Source: Candidatus Nanoarchaeia archaeon
GTDB taxonomy: Archaea; Nanobdellota; Nanobdellia; CSSed11-243R1
Direction: 5' to 3'
DNA: 64,000 nucleotides
Assembly: GCA_028713895.1 (NCBI GenBank)
Contig: JAQTNH010000001.1
Span: 822,610 to 886,609 of the forward strand
Made by a program: the position numbers and the translations under genes. Below the pieces are notes generated by a model that did not search any database, was not told the DNA's origin, and saw nothing but the letters and a program-made list of their open reading frames with translations. Shown here in pieces: positions 25,118 to 34,021 of the stretch; within the stretch, counting starts at the first letter, position 1; every line of letters begins with the position of its first letter.

Positions 25118-26886
25118 CTGTAGTAATAATAGTTCCCGCTTTCTTTCTGCTCGCGGTCTTTTACTGAGTCAAGCTTGTTGATGCGCGGGCGCTGGGTCTG
25201 GCCGTCGCGGCGCATTGTGATGCTGACTTCCTTGAGGAACGCGTTCATTCCTGTCCTCATGTCAACAGGGCCGAATGTTTCGCCGCGCTTTGACGACTCA
25301 CCGCGGAACACAAGCAGACGCTCGCTTATGTAATCAAGGAACAGAAGGTCATGGTCAATCACGATTGCTGCGGAGTTCTTCTTTTTTATTGCCTCCTTAA
25401 TCATCTTTGCAACATGCAGCCGCTGCTCGACATCAAGGTAAGCAGAGGGCTCGTCAAGCAGGTATATGTCAGCATTTTTTGCAAGGCAGACTGCTATTGC
25501 AACGCGCTGGAGCTCTCCGCCGCTCAGGGAGTTTATCTTGTGGTTCAATAACTTGCCTATCTGCAACGGATTTATGACTGTGTGGCGGAACTCATCATTG
25601 CCGAAATCTTTTGTGACAGATGCCAGGACTTCGGAAACTGTGCTTTCGGAATTGGATTCAATGTACTGCGGCTTGTAGGAAATCTTCATCTTTGTGTCAA
25701 TGCTTCCTGTGTCCGGCTTCAGCTCGCCAGCAAGGATTTTTGCAAAAGTTGTCTTGCCTGTGCCGTTCTCGCCGAGGATTCCAACAATCTCGTTAACCTC
25801 TATTTTTCCTTCGCTGACACTGAGCCTGAAGTCTCCGAGCTTTTTGGTTATGTCTGTCCACTCAGTGAGTATCGGGTTCTTCCCCTTTTTTGTGAGAGGA
25901 TGCGCTTCGAACTTTATTATGTGGTCGCGGAAGCGGACATTTTCGTCCTTGAGATATCCGTCAAGATAAGTGTTGATTCCGTTCTTTGAGGACATTGTAT
26001 GCGAAACAACTCCGTATACCCCGGGCTCGCCGTACATCACCTGAAGCAAATCAGAAATGTAGTCCAGCACAATCAAATCGTGTTCAATAACGCTGATGCT
26101 TGTATCCTTATTCTTGAGGCTGTAAATCAGCCTTGAGACATTCAGGCGCTGCTTTATGTCAAGATATGAAGAGGGCTCGTCAAAGAACATGACATTCGCG
26201 CCCTTGAGTATTGTGGCTGCGATTGCTGTGCGCTGGAGCTCGCCTCCAGAAATGTTCTTGATATCCCTGTCAAGCACTCGGGTTATGTTGAGCTGTTCAG
26301 CCACTTTTGTAATATTTTTGTTTTTGTCGACTTTCTGGAGAAGCTCCTTGACTGTGCCGTTGAATCCCTTTGGAATCGCGTCAACATACTGGGGCTTGTA
26401 AGCGAGATTAATCTGCTTTTTGAAAAGCTTTTCAAAATAAGGCTGGGCTTCGGTACCGCGGAAGAACTGGACAATTTCCTTGTGCTCGGGCTTCTCGCCA
26501 ACGCGTCCGAGATTAGGGTATTCCATGCCTGCAAGAATCTGGATAGCTGTCGTTTTTCCTATCCCGTTCGGGCCAAGGACACCCACGACCTCGCCGAACT
26601 GCGGGATGATTGTGCGGAAGAGCTTGAAGCCGTTTTTTGTGTAGCGGTGAAGCGCCTGGGTTTTTAGTTCCTCGGGAAGATTAAGGATGGATATGCACTG
26701 CACAGGGCATTTCTTGACGCAGATTCCGCAGCCTATGCAAAGCCCCTCGTCAATTACAGGCTTTTTGTCTGCGCCTTCAAGTATGCAGTCCTTGCCGGAA
26801 CGCACAACAGGGCAGACATTCCTGCAGATAAAGGGGCATTCTTTCGGAGCTATACAGACATCTTTCTTAACTGTTGCAATTCTCAT
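25114..26886 (-). CDS. abcE1: ABCE1 ribosome-recycling ATPase (RNase L inhibitor homologue)
   Basis: This 590-residue protein has the ABCE1 layout: an N-terminal iron-sulfur domain (ECPFICRNVCP and CIGCGICVKKCP), then two ABC domains, each with Walker A (GPNGIGKTT; GENGTGKTT), signature (SGGELQR in both) and Walker B with an acidic Glu (FFDEPSSYLD; LLDEPSAYLD). It splits ribosomes after termination. Its ATG overlaps the stop of the upstream TIM-barrel gene (TAATG). Confidence 0.97.
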   Translation of the reverse strand: MRIATVKKDVCIAPKECPFICRNVCPVVRSGKDCILEGADKKPVIDEGLCIGCGICVKKCPVQCISILNLPEELKTQALHRYTKNGFKLFRTIIPQFGEVVGVLGPNGIGKTTAIQILAGMEYPNLGRVGEKPEHKEIVQFFRGTEAQPYFEKLFKKQINLAYKPQYVDAIPKGFNGTVKELLQKVDKNKNITKVAEQLNITRVLDRDIKNISGGELQRTAIAATILKGANVMFFDEPSSYLDIKQRLNVSRLIYSLKNKDTSISVIEHDLIVLDYISDLLQVMYGEPGVYGVVSHTMSSKNGINTYLDGYLKDENVRFRDHIIKFEAHPLTKKGKNPILTEWTDITKKLGDFRLSVSEGKIEVNEIVGILGENGTGKTTFAKILAGELKPDTGSIDTKMKISYKPQYIESNSESTVSEVLASVTKDFGNDEFRHTVINPLQIGKLLNHKINSLSGGELQRVAIAVCLAKNADIYLLDEPSAYLDVEQRLHVAKMIKEAIKKKNSAAIVIDHDLLFLDYISERLLVFRGESSKRGETFGPVDMRTGMNAFLKEVSITMRRDGQTQRPRINKLDSVKDREQKESGNYYYYS

Positions 26887-27629
26887 TATATCGCACCTTT
26901 TGATTTAAGGAATTTTTTTGCATTTATGAAGTTTTTTACCTTGGGGTCGGGAAGCTCAAGCGCAACCACTGCATTTTTCGGAATCAGCGGAAGAATAAAG
27001 TCAAAATCAATGTTTCCGTTTTCATCATCGAAAGAGAGATGCACGTCATTCGCCTGGTTCATGTTTGTGTTGTAAAGATGGAAATATTCCGGCTTCAGCT
27101 TCAGAAAATCTGTGATAACCTTTTTATAATCTGTCTTGTGCGCAAAAGCAGAATGGATGGCGTGGGAGAAATCCAGGCAAAAGCCGCAGCCAATCTCATC
27201 AATGATTTTTTTGTACTCGCCCGGAAGAGAAGTTGTGTGAGTCCCTGCGTTGCTCATGTACGGCAAATTTTCAATAAGCAGGCGTATCTTTTTTGATTTT
27301 GCAAATTTCATGAGCCCCTTGAGGTTTTTAATCATGTTTTCAACTGAAGCGCCAGGAGCTTTTGTTCCTGTGTGGACAATCGCTGTTTTGCATTTCAGTT
27401 TTTCAGCAAGAACGAGGCTATCCTTTACAGCGGATACGCCTGATTTGCTTCCGAGCAGCGCAAGATTTACGCCGAAGTCATGGTGCGGGCAGTGCATTGT
27501 ATAAACTGCCTTGGGCATTTTTTTGTAATCCACACCGCTGGTATAATAAATTTCTATAAAGTCAGCCTCTTTTGCAAGGGCTTTGGCTACGCCGATGTCA
27601 TCAAGGTTTGTTTTTGCGCCGATTTTCAT
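26886..27629 (-). CDS. endonuclease IV/sugar isomerase-like TIM-barrel protein
   Basis: This 247-residue protein begins MKIGAKTNLDDIGVAKAL. TIM-barrel metal-site motifs of the endonuclease IV/xylose isomerase superfamily follow: MHCPHHDFG, IVHTGTKAPG, LLIENLPY, CLDFSHAIHSAF, YFHLYNTN and VALELPDPK. It could be an AP endonuclease relative or a sugar isomerase; the sequence does not decide. A longer open frame continues antisense through the YchF gene and is not real; the ATG at 27629 matches the family N-terminus and the divergent promoter region. It is coupled to ABCE1 by TAATG. Confidence 0.75.
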   Translation of the reverse strand: MKIGAKTNLDDIGVAKALAKEADFIEIYYTSGVDYKKMPKAVYTMHCPHHDFGVNLALLGSKSGVSAVKDSLVLAEKLKCKTAIVHTGTKAPGASVENMIKNLKGLMKFAKSKKIRLLIENLPYMSNAGTHTTSLPGEYKKIIDEIGCGFCLDFSHAIHSAFAHKTDYKKVITDFLKLKPEYFHLYNTNMNQANDVHLSFDDENGNIDFDFILPLIPKNAVVALELPDPKVKNFINAKKFLKSKGAI

Positions 27630-27663
27630 TAACTTTAAAAGACAATTTAATATTAAAAAAGGT

Positions 27664-28857
27664 ATGTTAATTGGAATTGTTGGCAAGCCTTCAAGCGGAA
27701 AATCAACTTTTTTCAAGGCAGCGACTCTGGCAGAGGTAGCTATTGCGCCATACCCGTTCACGACGATTGAGCCGAATGAGGGTGTGGGATATGTGCGCAT
27801 AAAGTGCGTTGAGGACTTTTTCAAGGTCAAGTGCATGCCAAAGCACGGGTTCTGCATTGACGGGCAGAGGTTTGTGCCTGTGCGCCTGCTGGATGTGGCT
27901 GGTTTAGTTCCAGGCGCGCATGAGGGAAAAGGGCTTGGAAACCAGTTCCTTGATGACTTGAATCCTGCAGATGTTCTTATCCATGTGGTTGATGCGGCAG
28001 GTGCGACAAATGAGAAAGGGGAAGCAGTGCCTGCAGGAACACATGACCCCTGCAAGGATGTTTTGTTCCTTGAAGAGGAGCTTAACCTTTGGTATGTCGG
28101 AGTGTTCAAGCGCGGGTGGCAGAAGTTCGCAAGAGTTCCGACTGAGAACAAGGAAAAAGCAATTGCTGCGCAGTTCTCTGGTCTGGGAGTCACAATTGAG
28201 ATGGTCAAGAAAGCGGTTGCGAAGCTGAACCTTGCTGATAAGAGTTTGAGAGACTGGAGCGAAGATAACGATGTAACAAAACTCGCAATTGAACTCCGCA
28301 TTCTCTCAAAGCCAATCATAATTGCCGCAAACAAAATGGATTTGTCAAGCGCAAAGGCAAATGTGGAACGAATGAAAAAACAGTTCCCAAACCACGTGAT
28401 AGTTCCGTGCTCAGCTGAAAGCGAGCTTGCGCTGCGCGAGGCTGCAAAAGCAGACATAATTAAATATATCCCAGGAGACAGCAAGTTCCAGATAATTCAT
28501 CCGGAAAAACTGAATGAAAAGCAGACAAAGGCACTTGAATTTGTCGAGAAAAAGATTCTTGGCGAGTGGGGCAAGACAGGGGTGCAGGACTGTTTGAACA
28601 CTGCTGTTTTTGACTTTTTGAAATACGTGCCTGTTTACACTGGAGGAATCGGGAAGCTCAGCGATGCAGAAGGAAGGATACTTCCGGACGTGTTTTTGAT
28701 GCCACCCGGGGCGACAGCATACAATTTTGCAGAGAAAATCCACAGCGACTTGGCAGCAGGCTTTATCAAGGCAATAAATGTGAAGACGCGCCAGGTTGTA
28801 GGCAGGGAGTACAAGCTGCAGACATGCGATGTTATAAACATAGTTTCATCCAAGTAA
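27664..28857 (+). CDS. ychF: YchF/Obg-family GTPase with TGS domain
   Basis: This 397-residue archaeal YchF has G1 GKPSSGKST, G3 LLDVAGLVPGAHEGKGLG, G4 NKMD, the SCSAESELA region and a C-terminal TGS domain (MPPGATAYNFAEKIHSDL through YKLQTCDVINIVSS). It is a ribosome-associated NTPase. The start is the ATG preceding LIGIVG, with AAAGGT immediately upstream; the longer frame would run into the divergent gene. Divergent from the TIM-barrel/ABCE1 operon with a short shared promoter region. Confidence 0.95.
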   Translation: MLIGIVGKPSSGKSTFFKAATLAEVAIAPYPFTTIEPNEGVGYVRIKCVEDFFKVKCMPKHGFCIDGQRFVPVRLLDVAGLVPGAHEGKGLGNQFLDDLNPADVLIHVVDAAGATNEKGEAVPAGTHDPCKDVLFLEEELNLWYVGVFKRGWQKFARVPTENKEKAIAAQFSGLGVTIEMVKKAVAKLNLADKSLRDWSEDNDVTKLAIELRILSKPIIIAANKMDLSSAKANVERMKKQFPNHVIVPCSAESELALREAAKADIIKYIPGDSKFQIIHPEKLNEKQTKALEFVEKKILGEWGKTGVQDCLNTAVFDFLKYVPVYTGGIGKLSDAEGRILPDVFLMPPGATAYNFAEKIHSDLAAGFIKAINVKTRQVVGREYKLQTCDVINIVSSK

Positions 28858-28898
28858 AAGTAACAATATTTATGAACCCCGTCACTTTCTGAATATAT

Positions 28899-29639
28899 AT
28901 GGTTGAGGTACTGAGCTTGATAGCCCAGATTTTGCTGGAAGGCGTAAATCTATTTATCTCGCCGATTTTCCACCTTGAAATGCTCTGGATTGTTATTCCT
29001 GTAATCCTTTCGTGGGTTTTTGCAGAATTTTTCCAGGAGAAGCTTGGCACTGACATGGGCAATGCAATCTCAAACGGAGTGGTTGCGCTCTGGGCAGGAA
29101 TCGACTGGACCCGCAATCTTATGTCGCAATTTTCAGGGTTCAGCATGGACTTTATTATGAAAGAGGGGCTGTGCGTTCTTTTGTTCATCTATGGAGCCCT
29201 GGTTGTTGTTTTGGGGCTGAAAGGCAAAGGAATTATAAAATATGTCGGCAGAATCAGGGAAGTCACATATCTCATACTTGCATTTACGCCTGTTGTTTAT
29301 GGTTACTATGAACTGAACCTTTTGACTCTTGCTGCAATTGCAGTGTACTTCCCGGTTTTCTACATAATCATTGAAATAATTGACAGGCTTACTCCAACGC
29401 CGGAGTGGGAAAAAGAGAGCAAAGACGAAGGGCTTGACCTGCCTAAAGACGAGCTCCAAACAGAACTTGGCACCGGGCTCGAAGGAGCAGATGTTTTTGG
29501 GGAGAAAAAGCCGGCGCAACAGGCTGTACAGCAACCAGCGCAGCAACAGGGTTACGCCTGTCCGACCTGCAGGGGACAACTTACTTACATCCCGCAGTAT
29601 CAGCGTTATTACTGCTATAACTGTAAAAAATATATATAA
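28899..29639 (+). CDS. membrane protein with C-terminal zinc ribbon
   Basis: This 246-residue protein has about five membrane segments in the first 160 residues, a charged linker with a Gln/Pro/Ala-rich stretch, and a final zinc ribbon: CPTCRGQL then YYCYNCKKYI. The ribbon would be cytoplasmic. AATATTTATG lies about 28 bases before the ATG, suggesting a leaderless transcript. No function known. Confidence 0.7.
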   Translation: MVEVLSLIAQILLEGVNLFISPIFHLEMLWIVIPVILSWVFAEFFQEKLGTDMGNAISNGVVALWAGIDWTRNLMSQFSGFSMDFIMKEGLCVLLFIYGALVVVLGLKGKGIIKYVGRIREVTYLILAFTPVVYGYYELNLLTLAAIAVYFPVFYIIIEIIDRLTPTPEWEKESKDEGLDLPKDELQTELGTGLEGADVFGEKKPAQQAVQQPAQQQGYACPTCRGQLTYIPQYQRYYCYNCKKYI

Positions 29640-30374
29640 CTATTTAATTAAGTTAAGAATAGCTTCTTTTCCGTCTTTAGCCAGAATCTTCATTTCATTA
29701 TACTTGCTTAACAAAACATCTTGCCTTGAGCTGAAATGAGTCCTTATTGTGTTTAATACGTATCCTTCATTTATCCTGGGCTCATTAAATACAAGGTTGT
29801 ATATCAAATCCTGGGCATCTTTTTGTCTGCCTGCAACCAAGCCATCCAATTTGGTCACAATCAAATCATTTATGTCAATTACGTTTGCTGTAACGCGCTG
29901 CTTTCCCTTGTAAGGAATATCTATTTCATGTGAACGCTTGACTATTTGGTTGTAATAATCCTTAGAGAAACCTGTCGCTTTCTCTATGTTGAAATTTATC
30001 CGTGCTTCCCCGTTCTGGCCCTTTGCGTATCTTAGTTTTCCTGAAAAGCAGTTGTCACTTTTTTCAGCACGGAACGAAACCTCGTATCCCCTGTTAGAAA
30101 TTTCAATAAGTGTGTTTCTGAAATCCTTTATTCCTTCGCGCCCATCCAGAATTTTGGATGCCATGTCTATGTCGTCTGTAGGCCTGAAATAAGGAGTAAC
30201 TTTTTTGGATAAGTCTTCCAAGGTTAAGCCATAATCCTTGTAAAGAGCATTTGCAATATTAAGCTGGGAAGCGGTTCCGCCCACTATAACGTAAGGCACT
30301 CTGCTGTCCTGGCTTGCTTCATCAATAAGATTGATGAGTCCGCCTAACTTTGGTTCAACTATCGTGAAACTCAT
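29640..30374 (-). CDS. AbiEii-like nucleotidyltransferase-fold protein
   Basis: This protein of about 244 residues has the pattern YVIVGGTASQLN followed by TDDIDMASK, typical of the AbiEii/Nucleotidyl_transf group, and a helical C-terminal part with KLDGLVAGRQKDAQDL (the usual K-x-x-A-x-R-x-K-D-x-x-D-like region). AbiEii proteins are toxins in abortive-infection pairs, but no AbiEi-type partner is adjacent, so it may act alone. The start is the ATG after AAAGGGTGAATGATAAA. It converges on the zinc-ribbon membrane gene. Confidence 0.72.
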   Translation of the reverse strand: MSFTIVEPKLGGLINLIDEASQDSRVPYVIVGGTASQLNIANALYKDYGLTLEDLSKKVTPYFRPTDDIDMASKILDGREGIKDFRNTLIEISNRGYEVSFRAEKSDNCFSGKLRYAKGQNGEARINFNIEKATGFSKDYYNQIVKRSHEIDIPYKGKQRVTANVIDINDLIVTKLDGLVAGRQKDAQDLIYNLVFNEPRINEGYVLNTIRTHFSSRQDVLLSKYNEMKILAKDGKEAILNLIK

Positions 30375-30431
30375 TTTATCATTCACCCTTTACTATTACA
30401 TAGTGGTAAACTATACTTATAAATCTTTCTA

Positions 30432-30950
30432 TCAGAGCCTGGGCAGTATGATTTTCCCCTCTTCGCCATCTCCGAACTCCCCGTAAGAGCTCTCTTTGTA
30501 GAACATGGCTGTGACTGCCGCGAAAACAGCGTCTTTTTCATACTGGTTCTTGAGAATATTCATCATCCGCACGTTTGTAAGCTGCTTTGGCTCGCTGACA
30601 TTCAGGACCTTTTTTACAGAATCAAGATGGCACTCAATGAACTCGCATTCGTGGAGAACTGATGTTTTGATTTCAATTGCGCGCTTGATTTTCAGCTTGT
30701 TATCCCCCATGTTCTGCGGGTCAGGATTATAGCCCAGTGCGAGGAGCTCTTTTTCAGCTGCGCGGTAAGGATTTTCGCTCAAATGCAACGGAGTATCAAA
30801 GCAGACAACTTCAGGGTCAAAGCGCTCGATTATCTCCAGAATCTCAGGATTCTTGTAAACAGTAAAAGTGCGGATTTTGTTGTCCTCAATCGTGGCTATT
30901 CCTGTTGCATGCTCATCAGTTGCAGACAGGTTTATCCCAAGGACTTTCAT
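30432..30950 (-). CDS. DUF429 family, predicted RNase H-like protein
   Basis: This 172-residue protein begins MKVLGINLSATDEHATGIAT, then VVCFDTPLHLSE and RAAEKELLALGY, later IKTSVLHECEFIECH and DAVFAAVTAMFY, matching DUF429. The acidic residues at strand ends fit an RNase H-like fold, but activity is undemonstrated. Its ATG follows directly on the stop of the small gene at 30951, so they are co-translated. Confidence 0.8.
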   Translation of the reverse strand: MKVLGINLSATDEHATGIATIEDNKIRTFTVYKNPEILEIIERFDPEVVCFDTPLHLSENPYRAAEKELLALGYNPDPQNMGDNKLKIKRAIEIKTSVLHECEFIECHLDSVKKVLNVSEPKQLTNVRMMNILKNQYEKDAVFAAVTAMFYKESSYGEFGDGEEGKIILPRL

Positions 30951-31097
30951 TTATGGGCCTTCTTCCTCAATTAGCAAAATCTCGAGTTCTTCAGGACAGG
31001 AAGCTACTTGTTCCATGTCTTTTTTTTGCTGGAGATAATTCCATTCTAGGACAGCTTTGTACTCGTTACTGCCTATGTATGTTCCAACGCGTACCAT
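30951..31097 (-). CDS. 48-residue hypothetical protein
   Basis: This short frame begins MVRVGTYIGSNEYKAVLEWN and ends in an acidic tail LLIEEEGP. It has a very strong ribosome binding site (GGAGG, 5 bases before the ATG), and its stop codon abuts the DUF429 ATG. Both features argue that it is a real gene, probably a partner or leader for DUF429. No homologue is recognised. Confidence 0.6.
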   Translation of the reverse strand: MVRVGTYIGSNEYKAVLEWNYLQQKKDMEQVASCPEELEILLIEEEGP

Positions 31098-31130
31098 AAA
31101 AACCTCCAAAAAATGCCTTTTTATAAATCT

Positions 31131-31667
31131 TTAGAAAAATTCGTAGACAAACAAATCCTCAAAGCTGATGTGCTTTTTCTGGAGAAGATGGTGCCTGTAG
31201 CCTAAAGATGTTGCTTTTTCAAGGATTTTTTCAGGCTTTGAAAATGAGGAAAAAACCATAAGGATTTTGCCGGCTGGCTTGAGATGGGCTTTTGCCTGCT
31301 CGAGGAAGCGGAAAATTGTCTCGTAGCCGTGCTTGCCGCCGGTTGTGTCGATTTCCTTGTCATAGGGATGCTCGGGAAGGTATGGCGGATTGAAAGTAAT
31401 CATGTCGAACTTTTCAGAGGGCTTTATTGGGGAAAAAAGATCGCCATGGCGGAATTCAATGTTTTTGACATCCATGACCTCTGCCTGCTGTTTTGCGTAC
31501 TGAAGCGCATTCGGGTTCAGGTCAACAGCTATGACTTTCGCGGCGTTTTTAGAGGCTGCAATCGCCTGTATCCCTGTGCCTGTGCCGATGTCTAGAACGC
31601 TTCCTTTTGCAAACTCCTCAACCCATGCGCGCAGGAGATATGAGTCCTCTGCCGGCAAATAAACCAT
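31131..31667 (-). CDS. HemK/Mtq2-type glutamine methyltransferase
   Basis: This 178-residue class I methyltransferase has SVLDIGTGTGIQAIAAS for SAM binding and the catalytic NPPYLPE motif of N5-glutamine methyltransferases. Short archaeal and eukaryotic members (Mtq2) modify the GGQ glutamine of release factor aRF1. It begins YLPAEDSYLL, the characteristic opening. It lacks the N-terminal domain of bacterial PrmC, as expected. Confidence 0.85.
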   Translation of the reverse strand: MVYLPAEDSYLLRAWVEEFAKGSVLDIGTGTGIQAIAASKNAAKVIAVDLNPNALQYAKQQAEVMDVKNIEFRHGDLFSPIKPSEKFDMITFNPPYLPEHPYDKEIDTTGGKHGYETIFRFLEQAKAHLKPAGKILMVFSSFSKPEKILEKATSLGYRHHLLQKKHISFEDLFVYEFF

Positions 31668-31735
31668 GCTGGATACTAACTTATTTAAATTAATAAAGTA
31701 TGTTTTTAATTACTAAATGACTAAAAGGTGATTGA

Positions 31736-32272
31736 ATGGGATTTTTTGCAGATTTATTCGGGGTATCCCCAAGGTCAATATCAGGTAAACTAGTCAAACT
31801 TGCTAATCTTAGTGATATGTTTGAAAGAAGGCTCAGGCACATAAGTGAAAGCGCTTCGCCAATCCTAAGCGGCGGAGAACATGATATGATGGAGCTTCTG
31901 TATAAAGAAATCCGAACCGTTCTTCCGCAGATTAATGCAGAACTGGTCAGGGTTGACAAATTGGAAAAAATAGCTGCAAACCCAAATCTGAATATAGTCT
32001 CTAAAAATGAGACTTTAGGTAAAATTGACATTCATGTTAACACAGCGCTTGCACTTACGGCAAAATTGACATCTTTTTCAGACAACCTTGTCAAGCTTGC
32101 TGAAGCAGTTGACAGGGATGTGCAAAGAAAAAAGTATTTTAACGAGGGTGAAAAGCAGAAAAGTGAACGCATGGCTGCCCGTTTCCTTGAAGAAGCGCAT
32201 AATTTCAATAATGAACTGCACACAGAAGTAAAACTCGAAAAAAAGCTTAGAAAAGAAGAGACCAAACGATAA
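31736..32272 (+). CDS. hypothetical helical protein
   Basis: This 178-residue charged helical protein ends in a coiled-coil-like tail (ELHTEVKLEKKLRKEETKR). AAAGGTGATTG lies just before the ATG, and AT-rich promoter DNA is upstream. It has no recognised domain. It neighbours another helical unknown at 32352. Confidence 0.55.
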   Translation: MGFFADLFGVSPRSISGKLVKLANLSDMFERRLRHISESASPILSGGEHDMMELLYKEIRTVLPQINAELVRVDKLEKIAANPNLNIVSKNETLGKIDIHVNTALALTAKLTSFSDNLVKLAEAVDRDVQRKKYFNEGEKQKSERMAARFLEEAHNFNNELHTEVKLEKKLRKEETKR

Positions 32273-32290
32273 GTCTGGCCTGCAGAAAAG

Positions 32291-32300
32291 CTTATATACG
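32291..32300 (+). promoter_or_regulatory. TATA box for the gene at 32352
   Basis: AAAAGCTTATATACGCC is a strong archaeal promoter element. The predicted leader begins around AGTAGTGACAAAAGG, resembling the leader before the gene at 63756 (AGTAATGACAAATAAGG). Confidence 0.6.
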
Positions 32301-32351
32301 CCACTTGCCTTATATATTCTACTTAAAAGTAGTGACAAAAGGTAGATTGTG

Positions 32352-33014
32352 ATGTCTTCAAATATGGATGGGGTTGAAAGAGAATATATCAACAGCATAA
32401 AAGACGTTCTAGAAAGCCCTGGACTGAAGGACTACTACAGCTTGCTTGAGTCTTCTGTTAATGCCTTCCAAAAGTTCAGGACAAAAAATCCGGCTATCCC
32501 ACTTAAAGGTATTGACAAGGATATAGAAACAATAAACGCATGGGGCAAAGATTGGGACCAAAAGATAAAGGAAGCTCGTGAAAACGGGTGCAACCAGGAT
32601 GAACTTGATGATATGCGAAAAAAATTCAGGAACAGGCCAACAGCCGACATATACAAAACTGATATTTCTGAAGCGGATATTGACGAAATCGATTATTTGT
32701 ATGATAACGCAAAAGATTTTGGGGCTATAATTTGCTGCAGAACTGATGCAATAACAAGCCTGGAAAATATGATTGGTCCGGAAAGAATAGAACAGTTAGA
32801 CAAAACAAATGAACACGTTTTCGAGTATCATAATCTGAAAAGATGTGTTGACGCAAAAGAACGCCTTTGTTTAACGCTGCGCGTCAGTCTTGAAACGAGG
32901 CAGGATTTAAGTGCTGTTTACGAAAAGAGCAAACAGGACCCGCAGGAAAGGCTGGATGCAGAGAAAAATGAGAAGGCGCATGCTGCAGAAGAAACCGCAG
33001 CATACATCCGATAA
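32352..33014 (+). CDS. hypothetical helical protein
   Basis: This 220-residue soluble, charged, helical protein begins SSNMDGVEREYINSIKDVLE. It has no recognised motif. It is preceded by its own strong promoter and a leader similar to those of other orphan genes in the window. Confidence 0.55.
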   Translation: MSSNMDGVEREYINSIKDVLESPGLKDYYSLLESSVNAFQKFRTKNPAIPLKGIDKDIETINAWGKDWDQKIKEARENGCNQDELDDMRKKFRNRPTADIYKTDISEADIDEIDYLYDNAKDFGAIICCRTDAITSLENMIGPERIEQLDKTNEHVFEYHNLKRCVDAKERLCLTLRVSLETRQDLSAVYEKSKQDPQERLDAEKNEKAHAAEETAAYIR

Positions 33015-33051
33015 GAAACCTTAATTAACCAAGTCATTTTTAGAATTCTTT

Positions 33052-33612
33052 ATGTTTGAAGCGTTAACGCCAATCGCAGCAATGATTCTTGTGAGCTCTT
33101 CTGCCATAGTTGGCGCACTTGTATCTTTATTTACAAAGCTTGAGATGAGCCTTTACAGGCACCAGATTGAGAAATGGAGGGTTTTTGCAGGCTCGGTGCT
33201 TCTGCTTGCTGTCCTGATAATAAGTTTTAACATGATTTTCATTCCAGCGCTTGCAATAGGCATAGCTGCGGGGTTCCTGATATTCAAAAAAGACAGGGTG
33301 AACTACAACTGGATTGTTCTTGGAGCGCTGCTCGGGCTGGCATTGGCATTTAACAGCGCTCTCGGTTTCGCTGCTGCAATGCTTGTTTCGGTTTATAATT
33401 TCCTTTACGCGACTGTGCTGAACATACCGCTTGTTTTGAAGAAAAAGAAGTTTTTGAAAGCAAGGCTTGCCGAACAGATTGTGTTTCTGGCGGCAGCAGC
33501 CGCATCATACCTGCTGATGTTCTGGCAGCAGGGCAACCTGTCAGGATTTGCGCTGTATTTTGCAGCAGGGCTTCTGGTTGTATTATTAATAAAAGAAATA
33601 AAGCATATTTAG
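33052..33612 (+). CDS. hypothetical multi-pass membrane protein
   Basis: This 186-residue protein has about six membrane segments (for example FAGSVLLLAVLIISFNMIF and ASYLLMFW) and a short basic loop KKKKFLKARLAEQ. It converges with the threonyl-tRNA editing gene, overlapping by 4 bases. It is not assigned to a family. Confidence 0.6.
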   Translation: MFEALTPIAAMILVSSSAIVGALVSLFTKLEMSLYRHQIEKWRVFAGSVLLLAVLIISFNMIFIPALAIGIAAGFLIFKKDRVNYNWIVLGALLGLALAFNSALGFAAAMLVSVYNFLYATVLNIPLVLKKKKFLKARLAEQIVFLAAAAASYLLMFWQQGNLSGFALYFAAGLLVVLLIKEIKHI

Positions 33613-34019
33613 AGATGTTTTGAAAGTTCTGCCAGCGGATGCCCTTTGACTTTTACTTCAAATTCTTTGTAATGCCCGAATGGAGCCCGTGCAACCTTGA
33701 CACCCTTGCTTCTTGCAAAAGCTTCCATTTCACGGAGAACTGTAAGAGCAATTGCAGGGGTTGAAAGGTTGTTGCTAAGATGCGCATACGGGTAAATCAG
33801 GAGGCAGTCTGCCTTTACCTCTGCCATGTGCTTCTGAAGCAATGTAATCGCGTTTCTGCCGGTTTCAGGAGTGTCCTCTTTTTCAACTGTCACGAGCGCA
33901 ACAATTACATTTTCGAATCTGTGCTCCTCGCCAATGTCAGTTGGGTCAATGTCTGTGCGCAATGCAAGACGTGTCGCCCTGTACTTGAAGTAATCACAGT
34001 GCCACTGGAGCATTTGCAT
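33609..34019 (-). CDS. stand-alone archaeal threonyl-tRNA synthetase editing domain
   Basis: This 136-residue protein matches the DTD-like N-terminal editing domain of archaeal threonyl-tRNA synthetase: LQWHCDYFKYRAT, ENVIVALVTVEKEDT, LLIYPYAHLSNNLSTP and APFGHYKEFEVKVKGHPLAELS. That domain removes serine wrongly attached to tRNA-Thr. Here it is a separate gene 2 bases downstream of the catalytic gene, the reverse of the domain order in the fused enzyme. The PYAHLS and APFG motifs are intact, so it is probably active. Confidence 0.88.
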   Translation of the reverse strand: MQMLQWHCDYFKYRATRLALRTDIDPTDIGEEHRFENVIVALVTVEKEDTPETGRNAITLLQKHMAEVKADCLLIYPYAHLSNNLSTPAIALTVLREMEAFARSKGVKVARAPFGHYKEFEVKVKGHPLAELSKHL

Positions 34020-34021
34020 GT

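Noticed and set aside
27630-28484. Upstream extension of the leftward TIM-barrel frame to 28484
   Set aside because: It runs antisense to the clearly coding YchF gene; the family N-terminus and promoter region fit the ATG at 27629.
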